From an uncultured Duncaniella sp. (GTDB taxonomy: Bacteria; Bacteroidota; Bacteroidia; Bacteroidales; Muribaculaceae): a DNA stretch of 64,000 nucleotides. Below are positions 8,429-17,407 of the stretch, one piece after another; position 1 is the stretch's first letter, and every line of letters begins with the position of its first letter. The notes under the pieces are model-generated. The model was not told where the DNA came from. It worked only from the letters and a program-made list of their open reading frames with translations, and searched no databases. The position numbers and the translations under genes are program-made. The stretch is from NCBI GenBank assembly GCA_910586665.1, contig CAJUIX010000009.1, positions 62,001 to 126,000 of the forward strand. The letters run 5' to 3'.

Positions 8429-9106
8429 TTATTTGTTGCAGCAGCACCAGTCAATGGCTTTGATGCCGTTGGCAGCGAGGTAGTCATTGGCCCTCGAGAA
8501 AGGCTTGCTTCCGAAGAAACCTCTCGATGCGCTCAGCGGCGAGGGGTGGGGGGAGGTGATGACGCAGTGGCGTGAGCGGTCGATGAATTCCCCCTTGCGC
8601 TGGGCATAGGCGCCCCAGAGAATGAAGACAAGGTGGTCGCGCTCCTCGGCGAGCTTGCGGATCGCGGCGTCGGTGAAGGTCTCCCAGCCGCGGTTCTGGT
8701 GCGAGGCCGGCGCGCCGGCGTCGACGGTGAGGGTGGCGTTGAGCAGCAGTACTCCTTGGCGTGCCCAGCATGAAAGGTCGCCCGTTGGGGGCGGGGGGCA
8801 GCCGAGGTCGTCATGGAGCTCCTGGTAGATATTGCGCAGAGAGCGTGGCAGCTCCACTCCGGGATTGACCGAGAAGCTCAGCCCGTTGGCCTGGCCGAAG
8901 CCGGGATAGGGGTCCTGGCCGAGTATGACGACCTTGACCTTGTCGAAGGGACAGGCGTCGAAGGCGGCAAAAATCTTGCCGGCGGGCGGGAAGACAGTCT
9001 GTTGTGCGTAGCGTCCGCGCACGAAATCAGTCAGTTCCTTGAAATAGTCCTTGTCCCACTCGCTTGCGAGTGCGGCCTTCCATGTAGGGTCAATCCTTAC
9101 GTCCAT
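8429..9106 (-). CDS. ung: Uracil-DNA glycosylase, family 1
   Basis: The protein is 225 residues, starting MDVRIDPTW at 9106. It removes uracil from DNA in base-excision repair. The catalytic motif GQDPYPG (Asp65) and the DNA-intercalation motif HPSPLSA near residue 188 are intact, and length is normal for family 1. The frame stays open upstream to 9412, but that extension runs antisense through tRNA-Arg and its terminator, so 9106 is preferred. It heads the leftward operon with the C_GCAxxG_C_C, DUF5103 and DUF3109 genes, which have no obvious repair role. Confidence 0.95.
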   Translation of the reverse strand: MDVRIDPTWKAALASEWDKDYFKELTDFVRGRYAQQTVFPPAGKIFAAFDACPFDKVKVVILGQDPYPGFGQANGLSFSVNPGVELPRSLRNIYQELHDDLGCPPPPTGDLSCWARQGVLLLNATLTVDAGAPASHQNRGWETFTDAAIRKLAEERDHLVFILWGAYAQRKGEFIDRSRHCVITSPHPSPLSASRGFFGSKPFSRANDYLAANGIKAIDWCCCNK

Positions 9107-9138
9107 TGTGCTGGTGAGTGAAAATTTAAAATTACTTC

Positions 9139-9170
9139 TTTGCAAAATTACATAAAAAACACTAATTTTG
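9139..9170 (+). promoter_or_regulatory. Promoter of tRNA-Arg
   Basis: TTTG at 9139-9142, a 20-base spacer, then TAATTTTG at 9163-9170: a full consensus match placed about 27 bases before the tRNA. Confidence 0.75.
9143..9150 (-). promoter_or_regulatory. -7 element of the ung operon
   Basis: TAATTTTG on the minus strand, about 37 bases before the ung ATG. It abuts the TTTG of the opposite tRNA-Arg promoter in the sequence TTTGCAAAATTA. The -33 half is not clear. Confidence 0.5.
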
Positions 9171-9196
9171 CATCTCATTTTCGGACTTAATGCCAA

Positions 9197-9268
9197 GTTC
9201 CCGTAGTTCAATGGATAGAATATCGGATTCCGGTTCCGACGATTAGGGTTCGACTCCCTACGGGAATA
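9197..9268 (+). tRNA. tRNA-Arg (anticodon CCG)
   Basis: A complete cloverleaf can be folded by eye. The acceptor stem is GTTCCCG with CGGGAAT (one G-U pair), the D stem is GTTC/GAAT, the anticodon stem is TCGGA/TCCGA with loop TTCCGGT giving CCG, and the T stem is TAGGG/CCCTA with loop TTCGACT. CCA is not encoded. It reads the CGG codon. Confidence 0.93.
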
Positions 9269-9274
9269 CACCAT

Positions 9275-9323
9275 AGCTCCTGCCGCCGACTGCCCCGCCG
9301 CCAGTCCCGCCAGGAGCTTTTTC
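9275..9323 (+). terminator. Terminator of the tRNA-Arg transcript
   Basis: AGCTCCTG at 9275-9282 pairs with CAGGAGCT at 9311-9318, followed by T residues. Confidence 0.7.
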
Positions 9324-9558
9324 GTCAGATAAAATTGCCTCCGCGCCCTCCTTAGCCGTTTATGGAGGTTACAGAGCAGCTTGCTGTGGTGTCGGGCAGT
9401 CATCATGGTCATGGTTGTGAGATTTTTCGGTCGGTTTGTAATGAAAATAAGAATTATGCTGCAAATTTAATATGCCGCCGCCCCGTAAACAGTGCGATAA
9501 AGCAAAAGAGGATACAAAAATAAGGAAACTGCACCATTTCTGATGCAGCTTCCTGGCT

Positions 9559-9633
<75 letters not shown>

Positions 9634-9651
9634 ATGTCGTTTTTCGTGGTG

Positions 9652-9683
9652 CAAAGGTAGTGACTTTTTGTGTTGTGGCCAAA
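9652..9683 (-). promoter_or_regulatory. Promoter of tRNA-fMet
   Basis: On the minus strand TTTG (9683-9680), a 20-base spacer, then TACCTTTG (9659-9652). Confidence 0.75.
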
Positions 9684-9817
9684 TATTTACAAGAAAATAA
9701 ATGTTAAATAATATTAATATTACGATTCGTGGCTGATTTTTGGGGAATATGTGCGTTATATGTCTACAATAAGTGAATTTTAATTCTCCGCAGGCGGATT
9801 TTTAGCTGTATAATTCG

Positions 9818-9825
9818 TAAATTTG
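9818..9825 (+). promoter_or_regulatory. -7 element of the rhomboid operon
   Basis: TAAATTTG fits the consensus; the upstream T-rich -33 region is imperfectly spaced. The leader would be about 85 bases. Confidence 0.45.
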
Positions 9826-9916
9826 CAATTCTACTAAAAATCCGTTTTGGTGTTAGCGCGCGGTTCCGACAGACGGACCATCGTTGTTAACATAGACACA
9901 ACCCAAACACCCGCTT

Positions 9917-10681
9917 ATGCTCAACGGCTCATCATTTTTTTCGCAGATTCCCCCCGTCACAAAAAATCTGATTATCATCAATCTGATAGTCTGGCTGGCG
10001 ATGTTCGTCCTTCCCGGCCGGCTCGGGACAGGGCTTGAAAATTTCGGAGGTCTGCACTATTTTCTCGCGTCGGACTTCAATCCCGCACAGTTGCTCACCT
10101 ACATGTTCATGCACTCCACACAGAGTTTCGCCCACATATTTTTCAATATGTTCTCGCTATGGATGTTCGGCATGACCCTTGAACGCTCGCTCGGCAGTGC
10201 CCGCTTCCTCTTCTATTATATATCCTGCGGCATCGGTGCCGCCCTGGTCCAGGAACTCGTATGGGCACTCACATGGGAGGACACCTTCGTGCGCCTCATC
10301 GCCAACTCCTACCATATCGACTTCCCCGAGGCGCGGGAATATATCGGACAGCTGATGAATACGCCCGACGGCAAGGCCGCTATGGCGCGCAATCTCAATG
10401 TGTTTGTGACTATCGGAGCCTCCGGCGCTGTCTACGGTATCCTGCTCGCCTTCGGTATGCTCTTCCCCAACGCTCCGCTCTACATGTTCTTCATCCCCGT
10501 GCCTATCAAGGCCAAGTGGATGGTCATAGGCATGGGTGCCATCGAGGTGCTCATCGGTCTGAGCGAGGCAGCCGGCAAGGCTGACGGAGTGGCCCACTTC
10601 GCCCATCTCGGAGGCATGATATTCGGTTTCTTCATAATACTCTACTGGAAAAAGAAAGGGACATTTCATGGGAATTATTGA
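9917..10681 (+). CDS. Rhomboid intramembrane serine protease 1
   Basis: The protein is 254 residues with about six membrane segments. The rhomboid dyad is visible: Ser169 in GASGAVYG and His230 in HFAHLGG; the HSTQSFAHIFFNMFSL segment matches the conserved His/Asn of TM2. A soluble insert of about 45 residues (roughly 118-162, TWEDTFVRL to ARNLNV) lies before the catalytic-serine helix, longer than in minimal rhomboids. The family cleaves membrane-anchored substrates in the inner membrane; the target is unknown. It is the first gene of a three-gene operon: the next rhomboid starts 14 bases before its stop. Confidence 0.92.
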   Translation: MLNGSSFFSQIPPVTKNLIIINLIVWLAMFVLPGRLGTGLENFGGLHYFLASDFNPAQLLTYMFMHSTQSFAHIFFNMFSLWMFGMTLERSLGSARFLFYYISCGIGAALVQELVWALTWEDTFVRLIANSYHIDFPEAREYIGQLMNTPDGKAAMARNLNVFVTIGASGAVYGILLAFGMLFPNAPLYMFFIPVPIKAKWMVIGMGAIEVLIGLSEAAGKADGVAHFAHLGGMIFGFFIILYWKKKGTFHGNY

Positions 10682-11609
10682 CACGCTCCGGCGGATGCGC
10701 CGCTCGTTTGACGCCTCGTCGATGCTGATGAAGATTATATGGGTCAACATCGGTGTCTTCGTGGCGCTGCGCCTCGCGGCGATAGTCTGCATGTTTGCCG
10801 GCGTGCCCGACATGATTAACGTCATCCTCGCCTACATAGAGCTTCCGAGCGAGCCCGCGCGCTTCCTGACGCGCCCCTGGACGCTTGTGACATATATGTT
10901 CGCGCAGTACGACGTGCTCCATATCCTCTTCAACCTCCTCTGGCTCTACTGGTTCGGCTCCCTGTTCATGATGGTGGCCACCAAGAGGCAGCTCTTCGCC
11001 CTCTACGTCATCGGCGGCCTCGGCGGCGCGGCCCTTTTCATGCTCAGCTATGCAGTGCTACCCCTCTTTGCCTACCGCGAAGGGCTGCTGATAGGCTCCT
11101 CGGCCTCGGTGATAGCCATTGTCACCGCCACGGCCATACTCATGCCCGACTTCAGGATGCACCTGCTCTTCATCGGTTCGATTTCGCTTAAATGGATAGC
11201 CATAGCCACGATAGTTCTGGTCCTCGTGGGAGTCACCGGCAACAATGCGGGTGGCGAGATAGCCCACATAGGCGGAGTGGCCGCCGGCGCTGTCTATGCC
11301 TTGCGGATGAAGCGCGGACACGACATAACCCGCCCCTTCAACAGTGCCTTCGATCGCATAGCCAACCTCTGGAACCGCTTCGCTTCGACGGTGTGGGGCA
11401 CATTTACCCGCCACGGCGGCGCCGGAAGGAAGACTGCCCCCGGACGCGGCGAGCAGACAGCCAAAGACACCGCTGGCACCCCCTCGGTCAGCAGCGACGA
11501 CCGCGAGGAGCTTGACGCCATACTTGACAAAATCAAGAAGTCGGGCTATTCGGCCCTCACACCCTCGGAACGACAGAGATTGTTTGACGTAAGCAGAAAG
11601 ATAAAGTGA
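10668..11609 (+). CDS. Rhomboid intramembrane protease 2 with C-terminal cytoplasmic domain
   Basis: The protein is 313 residues. The rhomboid core occupies about residues 20-210 with Ser145 in GSSASV and His200 in EIAHIGG. A hydrophilic tail follows: a basic linker, then DDREELDAILDKIKKSGYS and TPSERQRLF, the short conserved C-terminal motif common in Bacteroidota rhomboids (DUF6576-like as I recall). It overlaps the first rhomboid and overlaps the EEP-domain gene by 4 bases, so the three are translationally coupled. Two catalytically intact rhomboids in tandem could divide substrates or form a heteromer; this is inference. Confidence 0.92.
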   Translation: MGIIDTLRRMRRSFDASSMLMKIIWVNIGVFVALRLAAIVCMFAGVPDMINVILAYIELPSEPARFLTRPWTLVTYMFAQYDVLHILFNLLWLYWFGSLFMMVATKRQLFALYVIGGLGGAALFMLSYAVLPLFAYREGLLIGSSASVIAIVTATAILMPDFRMHLLFIGSISLKWIAIATIVLVLVGVTGNNAGGEIAHIGGVAAGAVYALRMKRGHDITRPFNSAFDRIANLWNRFASTVWGTFTRHGGAGRKTAPGRGEQTAKDTAGTPSVSSDDREELDAILDKIKKSGYSALTPSERQRLFDVSRKIK

Positions 11610-12736
11610 AACTCCGACGCCCACATCGCCCAGTAAAGTCGACAATCCTCGCCGTCGGTGTAGGATTGAACCTCTTTGTGGCCATGCTGACGGTCTTCTC
11701 GGCCTACGGAGGCGCCTTCGACCCCGACGAGAGGGTGATAGCCTCTATGGTTGCAATGGTGCTGCCGCTGCTGTTGGTGGCGGGTGTGGTGCTCTTCTTT
11801 GTCGACTTCATCTTTGACCGGCGCCTCGCCTTCATCCCCCTCGCGGGGTGGCTGGTATCGCTGCCGTCGATACTCGTCTTTGCCCCCTTCAACGTCCCCC
11901 ACCGCCTCGACGCCTCCGAGCGTGAGCGCTCGTTCACACTTCTGACCTACAATGTGCTGCACTTGTGGGACTTCCGCGGCGAGGTGCCCGGACTGGAGCA
12001 GAACGCCACGATTGACTACATCCTTCAGACCGACGCCGACATTGTCAACATCCAGGAGCTCGAATGGCTCCACCCGAGCAAGCAGTGGAAGGTGACAGCC
12101 GAGCAGGTAGACTCGCTAAAGGCCCGCTACCCCTACCGTTTCATCAACGTGGAGCAGCAGTTGAGCCTCCTGTCGAAATACCCCGTGGAGCTTGTGAAGC
12201 TTGACCTCCCCCCCTCCATAAGCTACGTCATGGGCTGCTTCAAGCTTGACATCAAGGGGGAGACGGTTCATCTGATGAATGTGCATCTGAAGTCAATCGG
12301 CCTCACCGATGAAGACAAGACCCTCTATAAAAATGCCCTCGACATGCCTGAAACCAAGAAGGAGCTGAAGCGAGAGCTGAAGGAGGTGAAATCACAGCTG
12401 CTCTCGAAGCTCGCCGAAGCGTTCAGGACGCGCACCGTCCAGGCGCGTGCCGTGCGCAGCGTCATCGACTCCATCGGCGGCCCCTTCATAGTGGCGGGGG
12501 ACTTCAACGACATTCCAGACTGCTACGCAGTTCGCACCATACGCGGGCGCGACATGCACGACGCATACGCCGACGCCGCCTTCGGCCCGACCATCACCTA
12601 TCACGGCGACAGGTTTTATTTCCGCATCGACCAGGTGCTATACCGCGGCCCCTTCGAGGCTGTCGACATAGAGCGCGGCAAGATAAGTTCGAGCGACCAT
12701 AACCCGCTGCTGACCACCTTCGTTTTTGACAAATAA
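11606..12736 (+). CDS. Membrane-anchored endonuclease/exonuclease/phosphatase-fold protein
   Basis: The protein is 376 residues. About three hydrophobic helices in the first 90 residues anchor a C-terminal EEP catalytic domain. Its signature motifs are present: LLTYNVLHLW (Asn), NIQELEW (metal-binding Glu), NVHLKS, GDFNDIPD (Asp/Asn), and the terminal SSDHNPLL (Asp-His). The family hydrolyses phosphodiester bonds in nucleic acids, phosphoinositides or sphingomyelin-like lipids, so substrate cannot be read from sequence. Coupling with two rhomboid genes by a 4-base overlap suggests a shared envelope role, but no function is known for this trio. Confidence 0.88.
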   Translation: MKLRRPHRPVKSTILAVGVGLNLFVAMLTVFSAYGGAFDPDERVIASMVAMVLPLLLVAGVVLFFVDFIFDRRLAFIPLAGWLVSLPSILVFAPFNVPHRLDASERERSFTLLTYNVLHLWDFRGEVPGLEQNATIDYILQTDADIVNIQELEWLHPSKQWKVTAEQVDSLKARYPYRFINVEQQLSLLSKYPVELVKLDLPPSISYVMGCFKLDIKGETVHLMNVHLKSIGLTDEDKTLYKNALDMPETKKELKRELKEVKSQLLSKLAEAFRTRTVQARAVRSVIDSIGGPFIVAGDFNDIPDCYAVRTIRGRDMHDAYADAAFGPTITYHGDRFYFRIDQVLYRGPFEAVDIERGKISSSDHNPLLTTFVFDK

Positions 12737-12795
12737 GCCTCTCCGGGCCGACCAATCTATATACCAAAATTTATCACACCATAAAAAACATAGCT

Positions 12796-14973
12796 ATGAA
12801 CAAAATCCTAACCGCCGCCCTCGGGGCAGTCCTGCTCCCCGCGGCACTAAGCACCCCGACTGACATGAGCGCACAGACACGTCAGAATCCATTCATGGTG
12901 CCTTACGACACCCCGTTTGAGATTCCTCCCTTTGACAAGATTACCTATGATGACTACCTTCCCGCCATCGAGAAGGGCATAGCCGACCGGAAGAAGGAAA
13001 TCGAGGCTATCGCCAACAATCCCGCCATCCCGACTTTCGACAATACCATTCTTGCAATGGAGAAAAGCGGCGAACTGCTCGAAAAGGTGATGCTCGTCTT
13101 CGGCGCTCTCGACGAGACCGACAACAACGAGCACATGCTCGCCATCTCCGAGAAGGCCTATCCTATGGTGTCGGCCGCGTCTGACGAGATGATGATGAAC
13201 GACAAGCTCTTCCAGCGTGTGAAGTATCTCTATGACCGCCGCGACCAGCTCGGACTCGACGGCCCGCAGAAGCGCGCTGTCGAACTCTCCTATAAGAAGT
13301 TCACCCGCAACGGTGCCCTCCTTTCAGCCGAGAAGAAGAATGAGCTGAAAACTATCAACAACGAGCTGACCCAGCTCTTCCTCTCGTTCAACAAGAATCT
13401 CCTCGCCTCCACCAACAGCTTTGAGCTCGTCGTCAACGACGCCTCACGCCTCAAGGGTCTCCCCGCAGGCATCGTGGCCACAGCCGCCGACGAGGCTGCC
13501 AAGCGCGGCAAAAAGGGCCAGTGGGTCTTCACCCTCCATGCTCCCAGCCGTCTGCCGGTGCTGAAGTTTGCCGATGACCGCAATCTGCGCCGCGACATGT
13601 ACCAGGGCTATATGAACCTTGCATCCAAGGCTCCCTATGACAACCGTCCTATCATAGGCAAGATTGTCAAGGCCCGTGCCAAGAAGGCAGAGCTTCTCGG
13701 ATTCAAAAACTTCGCGTCCTACATGACCGACAACGTCATGGCCAAGACCCCTGAGGCCGCCCGCGACCTCCTGCTCCAGATCTGGGGCCCCGCCACCGAC
13801 CGCGTGAAGGAGGAAGTTGCCGAGATGCAGGACTATATCAAGGCTTCCGGCCAGAACTTCGAGATTGCTCCCTGGGACTACTATTACTATTCAGAGAAGG
13901 TGCGCCAGAAAAAATTTGACCTCGACGAGAACGAGGTCAGCGCCTACTTCCCCCTCGAGAATGTCCGCAAGGGCATCTTCACCCTCGCAGAGCGTCTCTA
14001 CGGGGTCACTTTCACCGAACTTCCCGACGCTCCCAAGTATCACCCCGAGGTGAAGGTCTACGAGGTCAAGGACAAGGCCGGCAAACATGTGGCCGTCTTC
14101 ATGACCGACTATTTCCCCCGTCCCTCCAAGCGTCAGGGTGCATGGATGAGCGAGTTCAAGGGCGCCTTCGAGGATACTGACGGCACTTCCGCACGTCCTA
14201 TAGTATATAATGTGGGCAACTTCACCCGTCCGACCGCCGACACCCCCGCCCTTCTGACTCTCGACGAGGTTGCAACCATGTTCCATGAGTTCGGCCACGG
14301 CCTCCACGGCATGCTCACCCGCGCCAAGCTCCGCAGCCAGGCAGGCACCAACGTCGACCGCGACTTTGTGGAACTTCCTTCGCAGATTACCGAACACTGG
14401 GCTATGGAGCCTGAGCTTCTCAAGGAGTTCGCCTTCCACTACAAGACAGGCGAGGCAATCCCCGAGGCGCTCATCAAGAAACTCCAGGCCGCTTCGACCC
14501 ACAACCAGGGCTTCGTCACCACAGAGCTTGCAGGGGCATCGCTCCTCGACCTCGAGTGGGGCATGCTAAATCCCTCGGACAACGATGTGATTGACGTCGA
14601 CGCCTTCGAGAAGGAGGTTGCCAGGAAGCTCGACATGCCCTCGCTCATCGCCTACCGCTACCGCTCGCCATATTTCAAGCACGTCTTCGGCAGCGACGGC
14701 TATGCTTCTGGCTACTATACCTATCTCTGGGCAGAGGTGCTTGACACTGACGGCTTCGAACTGTTCATGGAGAAGGGCCTCTTCGATCCCGCCACAGCCA
14801 AGTCGTTCAAGGAAAACATCCTCGAAATGGGTGGCAGCGAGGACCCGATGACGCTCTTCAAGCGCTTCCGCGGCCATGAGCCGAAGGTCGACGCCCTTCT
14901 TCGCAACCGCGGTCTCGCACCCCGCAAAACTGCTGCAAAGGGTGGCGAAATCAATGTCCCCGGAGGCAAATAA
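12796..14973 (+). CDS. dcp: M3 family peptidyl-dipeptidase (Dcp type)
   Basis: The protein is 725 residues. A signal-like N-terminus (MNKILTAALGAVLLPAALS) suggests periplasmic location. The zinc site HEFGH (about residues 497-501, within MFHEFGHGLHG) and a downstream Glu in FVELPSQITEHW match M3 metallopeptidases. Length and the early NPFMVPYDTPFEIPPFDKI segment fit Dcp, which releases C-terminal dipeptides from oligopeptides. Separated from the upstream EEP gene by 59 bases, it may be read through from the rhomboid operon or have its own promoter. A hairpin lies about 50 bases beyond the stop. Confidence 0.93.
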   Translation: MNKILTAALGAVLLPAALSTPTDMSAQTRQNPFMVPYDTPFEIPPFDKITYDDYLPAIEKGIADRKKEIEAIANNPAIPTFDNTILAMEKSGELLEKVMLVFGALDETDNNEHMLAISEKAYPMVSAASDEMMMNDKLFQRVKYLYDRRDQLGLDGPQKRAVELSYKKFTRNGALLSAEKKNELKTINNELTQLFLSFNKNLLASTNSFELVVNDASRLKGLPAGIVATAADEAAKRGKKGQWVFTLHAPSRLPVLKFADDRNLRRDMYQGYMNLASKAPYDNRPIIGKIVKARAKKAELLGFKNFASYMTDNVMAKTPEAARDLLLQIWGPATDRVKEEVAEMQDYIKASGQNFEIAPWDYYYYSEKVRQKKFDLDENEVSAYFPLENVRKGIFTLAERLYGVTFTELPDAPKYHPEVKVYEVKDKAGKHVAVFMTDYFPRPSKRQGAWMSEFKGAFEDTDGTSARPIVYNVGNFTRPTADTPALLTLDEVATMFHEFGHGLHGMLTRAKLRSQAGTNVDRDFVELPSQITEHWAMEPELLKEFAFHYKTGEAIPEALIKKLQAASTHNQGFVTTELAGASLLDLEWGMLNPSDNDVIDVDAFEKEVARKLDMPSLIAYRYRSPYFKHVFGSDGYASGYYTYLWAEVLDTDGFELFMEKGLFDPATAKSFKENILEMGGSEDPMTLFKRFRGHEPKVDALLRNRGLAPRKTAAKGGEINVPGGK

Positions 14974-15021
14974 AGCCAATTATTGTTAAAAACGAGTAAA
15001 AATGTAATAAATACACTTATT

Positions 15022-15060
15022 AAGGTAGGCTTTTTAAAAAGAAAAGCCTACCTTCGTTTT
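15022..15060 (+). terminator. Terminator hairpin after dcp
   Basis: A 13-bp stem (AAGGTAGGCTTTT with AAAAGCCTACCTT) is followed by CGTTTT. The stem is symmetrical enough to work on either strand. This is the first of two terminators in the 565-base gap between dcp and the sigma factor gene. Confidence 0.7.
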
Positions 15061-15184
15061 CAGCAATTAATCGGATACATAACAATTTGCGAAACCCTAA
15101 AATTCACAAATAACGTATTATTCTAAACAGCAAAGATATTTAGAAAACAACCTACGTTAACTAATAAGTGAATCATAGGTTAGG

Positions 15185-15218
15185 ATCCGGCAACTCGGGA
15201 GAGTCGCCGGATTTTTTT
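15185..15218 (+). terminator. Second terminator between dcp and the sigma gene
   Basis: ATCCGGC-ACTC pairs with GAGT-GCCGGAT around one mismatch and is followed by seven T. The gene-free 125 bases between this and the previous terminator carry no recognisable gene. Confidence 0.75.
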
Positions 15219-15400
15219 GTACATAAGCCCTCTGTCCCCTAATAGTATACAGTTGTTGGCGGATATAGATTTTTGGTTAACGGATTTTTAACTAATCCTT
15301 GAGTAATGTGAAAAAATGGCTTTACAGCGCGCGTAATCGTGGTTTTTGCGATTTTATTGTGTGCGGCCATGATTAAGCGGGGTTAAATAATGTCAACGTT

Positions 15401-15432
15401 CTTGTACAAATGCTTGAAAAATGATACTTTTG
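15401..15432 (+). promoter_or_regulatory. Promoter of the ECF-type sigma factor gene
   Basis: CTTG at 15401-15404, a 20-base spacer, then TACTTTTG at 15425-15432. The leader would be about 100 bases and A/T-rich. Confidence 0.55.
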
Positions 15433-15538
15433 CAGTAATAATTACAAAATTATTGTATAGTAACCTTTATTATTTGACATTTTTTAACCTATTTGCCTAT
15501 CGAAACATTGCTACTCTAACCAATCAAATTAGACTACA

Positions 15539-16129
15539 ATGGAACATCTGACTAAGCTACCCGACCAGGACCTGGTCGCCGCTTATGCCGACAATAACAA
15601 TGATGCTTTTGACGTCCTTCTACAGCGTCACCAGCAGAAGGTTTATTCCTATATCTTACACATTGTGAAAAACAAGGACATTGCCGACGATATATTCCAG
15701 GAGACATTCGTCAAGGCAATCATGACCATCAAGCAAGGACGGTACACGGAGCACGGAAAGTTTTCCGGCTGGCTCACGCGGATTGCCCACAACCTCATCA
15801 TTGATTATTTCCGCCAGGAGAAGATCGAGAACTCGGTGTCGGCCGACGAGGACGGCTGCGACATCCTGAACCGACGTGACCTCTGCGAGGGTAACGTGGA
15901 GGATGCAATCATCAGCCGGCAGATTGATGAGGACCTGCGCCGCATAGTCATGGCCCTCCCCGATGCCCAGCGCGAGGTGCTCGTGATGCGCTTCTATCGC
16001 AATATGTCGTTCAAGGAGATAGCCGAGGCGACATCCGTGAGCATCAACACCGCTCTCGGACGCATGCGCTACGCCATTATGAACATGCGCCGTATCGCTG
16101 CGGAGAATGACATCGCCCTCGCTATCTGA
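15539..16129 (+). CDS. ECF-type RNA polymerase sigma factor
   Basis: The protein is 196 residues. Sigma region 2 is at roughly residues 20-95 (ending GWLTRIAHNLIIDYFR) with an acidic linker, and region 4 is at about 135-188 with PDAQREVLVMRFYRNMSFKEIAE and the recognition helix SINTALGRMRYAI. No membrane anti-sigma gene follows, unlike the Sus-type ECF/FecR pairs of Bacteroidota. The next gene is a porin 74 bases on, possibly in the same transcript. Which promoters it serves cannot be told. Confidence 0.93.
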   Translation: MEHLTKLPDQDLVAAYADNNNDAFDVLLQRHQQKVYSYILHIVKNKDIADDIFQETFVKAIMTIKQGRYTEHGKFSGWLTRIAHNLIIDYFRQEKIENSVSADEDGCDILNRRDLCEGNVEDAIISRQIDEDLRRIVMALPDAQREVLVMRFYRNMSFKEIAEATSVSINTALGRMRYAIMNMRRIAAENDIALAI

Positions 16130-16203
16130 CTGACGCGTGGAGGCGATGCTCTCGTCTCCAGTCGCACACAATAATCAATTCTAACCCCTGTCAAAGCAAA
16201 AAT

Positions 16204-17253
16204 TTGCAATACATGTCACGCAAGCTGCTGTCATTTTTTTCTCTCCTCCTCATTCTGATTCCCTCTTTCGAACTTTCGGCCGAGACAAAGGAGGCCGGGA
16301 AGCAGGAGGTGGACCTCACCCCTAAAATCCACGGCGTCATCCGTGGAAGGTGGGAGATGGACACTGAGAACAATGCGAGCCGCTTCCAACTGCGCAATGC
16401 ACGCGTCACTCTCAGCGGTATGATAGCTCCGACGATTGACTATTTCATGCAGACCGACCTTTGCGACAGGGGTCAGATGAAGATTCTCGATGCCTGGGGG
16501 CGCATCGGCATCACTCCCGGACTGAAATTCCAGGCCGGACAGTTCCGCCTCCCCTTTGGCACGGACTGTTTCCGAGGCCCGGGCAACTATATCTTTGCCA
16601 ACCGCTCCTTCGTCGGTAACATTATGAACAATGTGCGCGGTGTGGGTGCCAAGCTTTCCTACTCGCTTCCCCTCGGGGAGGCCTCGAGTCTCGCGCTCGA
16701 CGGCGGAGCCTTCAATCCTACCTCGATGGCCGACCATAATGTGTGGGTGAAGCAGCTTGCCTACGCTGCCAAGGCTGTCATGACTCTCGGCGACTTTAAG
16801 TTTGCCGCCGGGGCTGAGACACTCCTCCCTGACTCGGTGCGTGTAAACTCATTCGGCACCTCGCTCGGCTGGCAGACCGACCGCTGGACGGTGGAGGGTG
16901 AGTATCTCAACAAGCATTATGTCAACTCCGCCCACCGTGCCGCCCACGGCTACAACGTCTTCGTGGACTACGGCTTCCCGGTCAGGGCGGGAGTGTTTAA
17001 CCGCGCGTCGCTTCAGGCCCGCTTTGACGGTATGACTGCCCACAGCAGCGGTAAGCGCAACAAGGAGGGACGTCTATATACCGACGGCGCGGCTCGCAAC
17101 CGCATCACTGTCGGCGGCACTCTTTCATATATATATAAGATTGTCCACTGTGACGTCCGCCTCAACTATGAGAAATATTTCTACCACCACGGCGTGGTGG
17201 CCGCTCCCGGGGCCGGCGACAAGGTCTGTGCTGAAATGGTGATTAAGTTCTAA
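16204..17253 (+). CDS. Outer-membrane porin, phosphate-selective-porin-like
   Basis: The protein is 349 residues from 16204; the internal MSRKLL at 16213 is an equally good start. The signal peptide ends at FELSAE. The body shows alternating beta-strand patterns and the porin O/P-like segments IHGVIRGRWE, RFQLRNARVTLSG, YFMQTDL and FQAGQFRLPFG, and ends in Phe as outer-membrane barrels do. It likely forms an outer-membrane channel; selectivity is unknown. It lies 74 bases downstream of the sigma factor gene and converges with the SRP RNA. Confidence 0.82.
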   Translation: MQYMSRKLLSFFSLLLILIPSFELSAETKEAGKQEVDLTPKIHGVIRGRWEMDTENNASRFQLRNARVTLSGMIAPTIDYFMQTDLCDRGQMKILDAWGRIGITPGLKFQAGQFRLPFGTDCFRGPGNYIFANRSFVGNIMNNVRGVGAKLSYSLPLGEASSLALDGGAFNPTSMADHNVWVKQLAYAAKAVMTLGDFKFAAGAETLLPDSVRVNSFGTSLGWQTDRWTVEGEYLNKHYVNSAHRAAHGYNVFVDYGFPVRAGVFNRASLQARFDGMTAHSSGKRNKEGRLYTDGAARNRITVGGTLSYIYKIVHCDVRLNYEKYFYHHGVVAAPGAGDKVCAEMVIKF

Positions 17254-17270
17254 TGACGTATGGACACGAA

Positions 17271-17375
17271 AAAAGGGTAAGCTTACTACATCGCACCGCT
17301 ACAACCCGATACCGTTGCTTCGATCAAGACCTGGCGGAGTTTTCGGGGAGCTGGTCGTGTAGGACTTACCCAGCT
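17271..17375 (-). ncRNA. ffs: Signal recognition particle RNA, small bacterial type
   Basis: Read on the minus strand, the RNA opens with GGGTAAGTCC and closes with GTAAGCTTACCC, whose ends pair (GGGTAAG/CTTACCC). The centre holds CCAGGTCTTGATCGAAGCAA followed by CGG, the conserved apical region bound by Ffh. A T run directly follows the closing stem and serves as terminator. Ends are estimated to within about 5 bases. Confidence 0.82.
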
Positions 17376-17376
17376 G

Positions 17377-17407
17377 CAAAGGTACGACTTTTTTCTTAAA
17401 CCACAAT
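17377..17407 (-). promoter_or_regulatory. Promoter of the SRP RNA gene
   Basis: TACCTTTG on the minus strand (17384-17377), with a TTGTG-type -33 about 20 bases upstream. It lies directly in front of the RNA. Confidence 0.65.

Noticed and set aside
9269..9412. Possible small basic protein (starting MTMMTARHHSKLL at 9412, minus strand) with a TAAATTTG element at 9469-9462
   Set aside because: The frame has no stop before running antisense through a terminator and tRNA-Arg into ung; the -33 half is poor. It would need a conserved short peptide in relatives to be believed.
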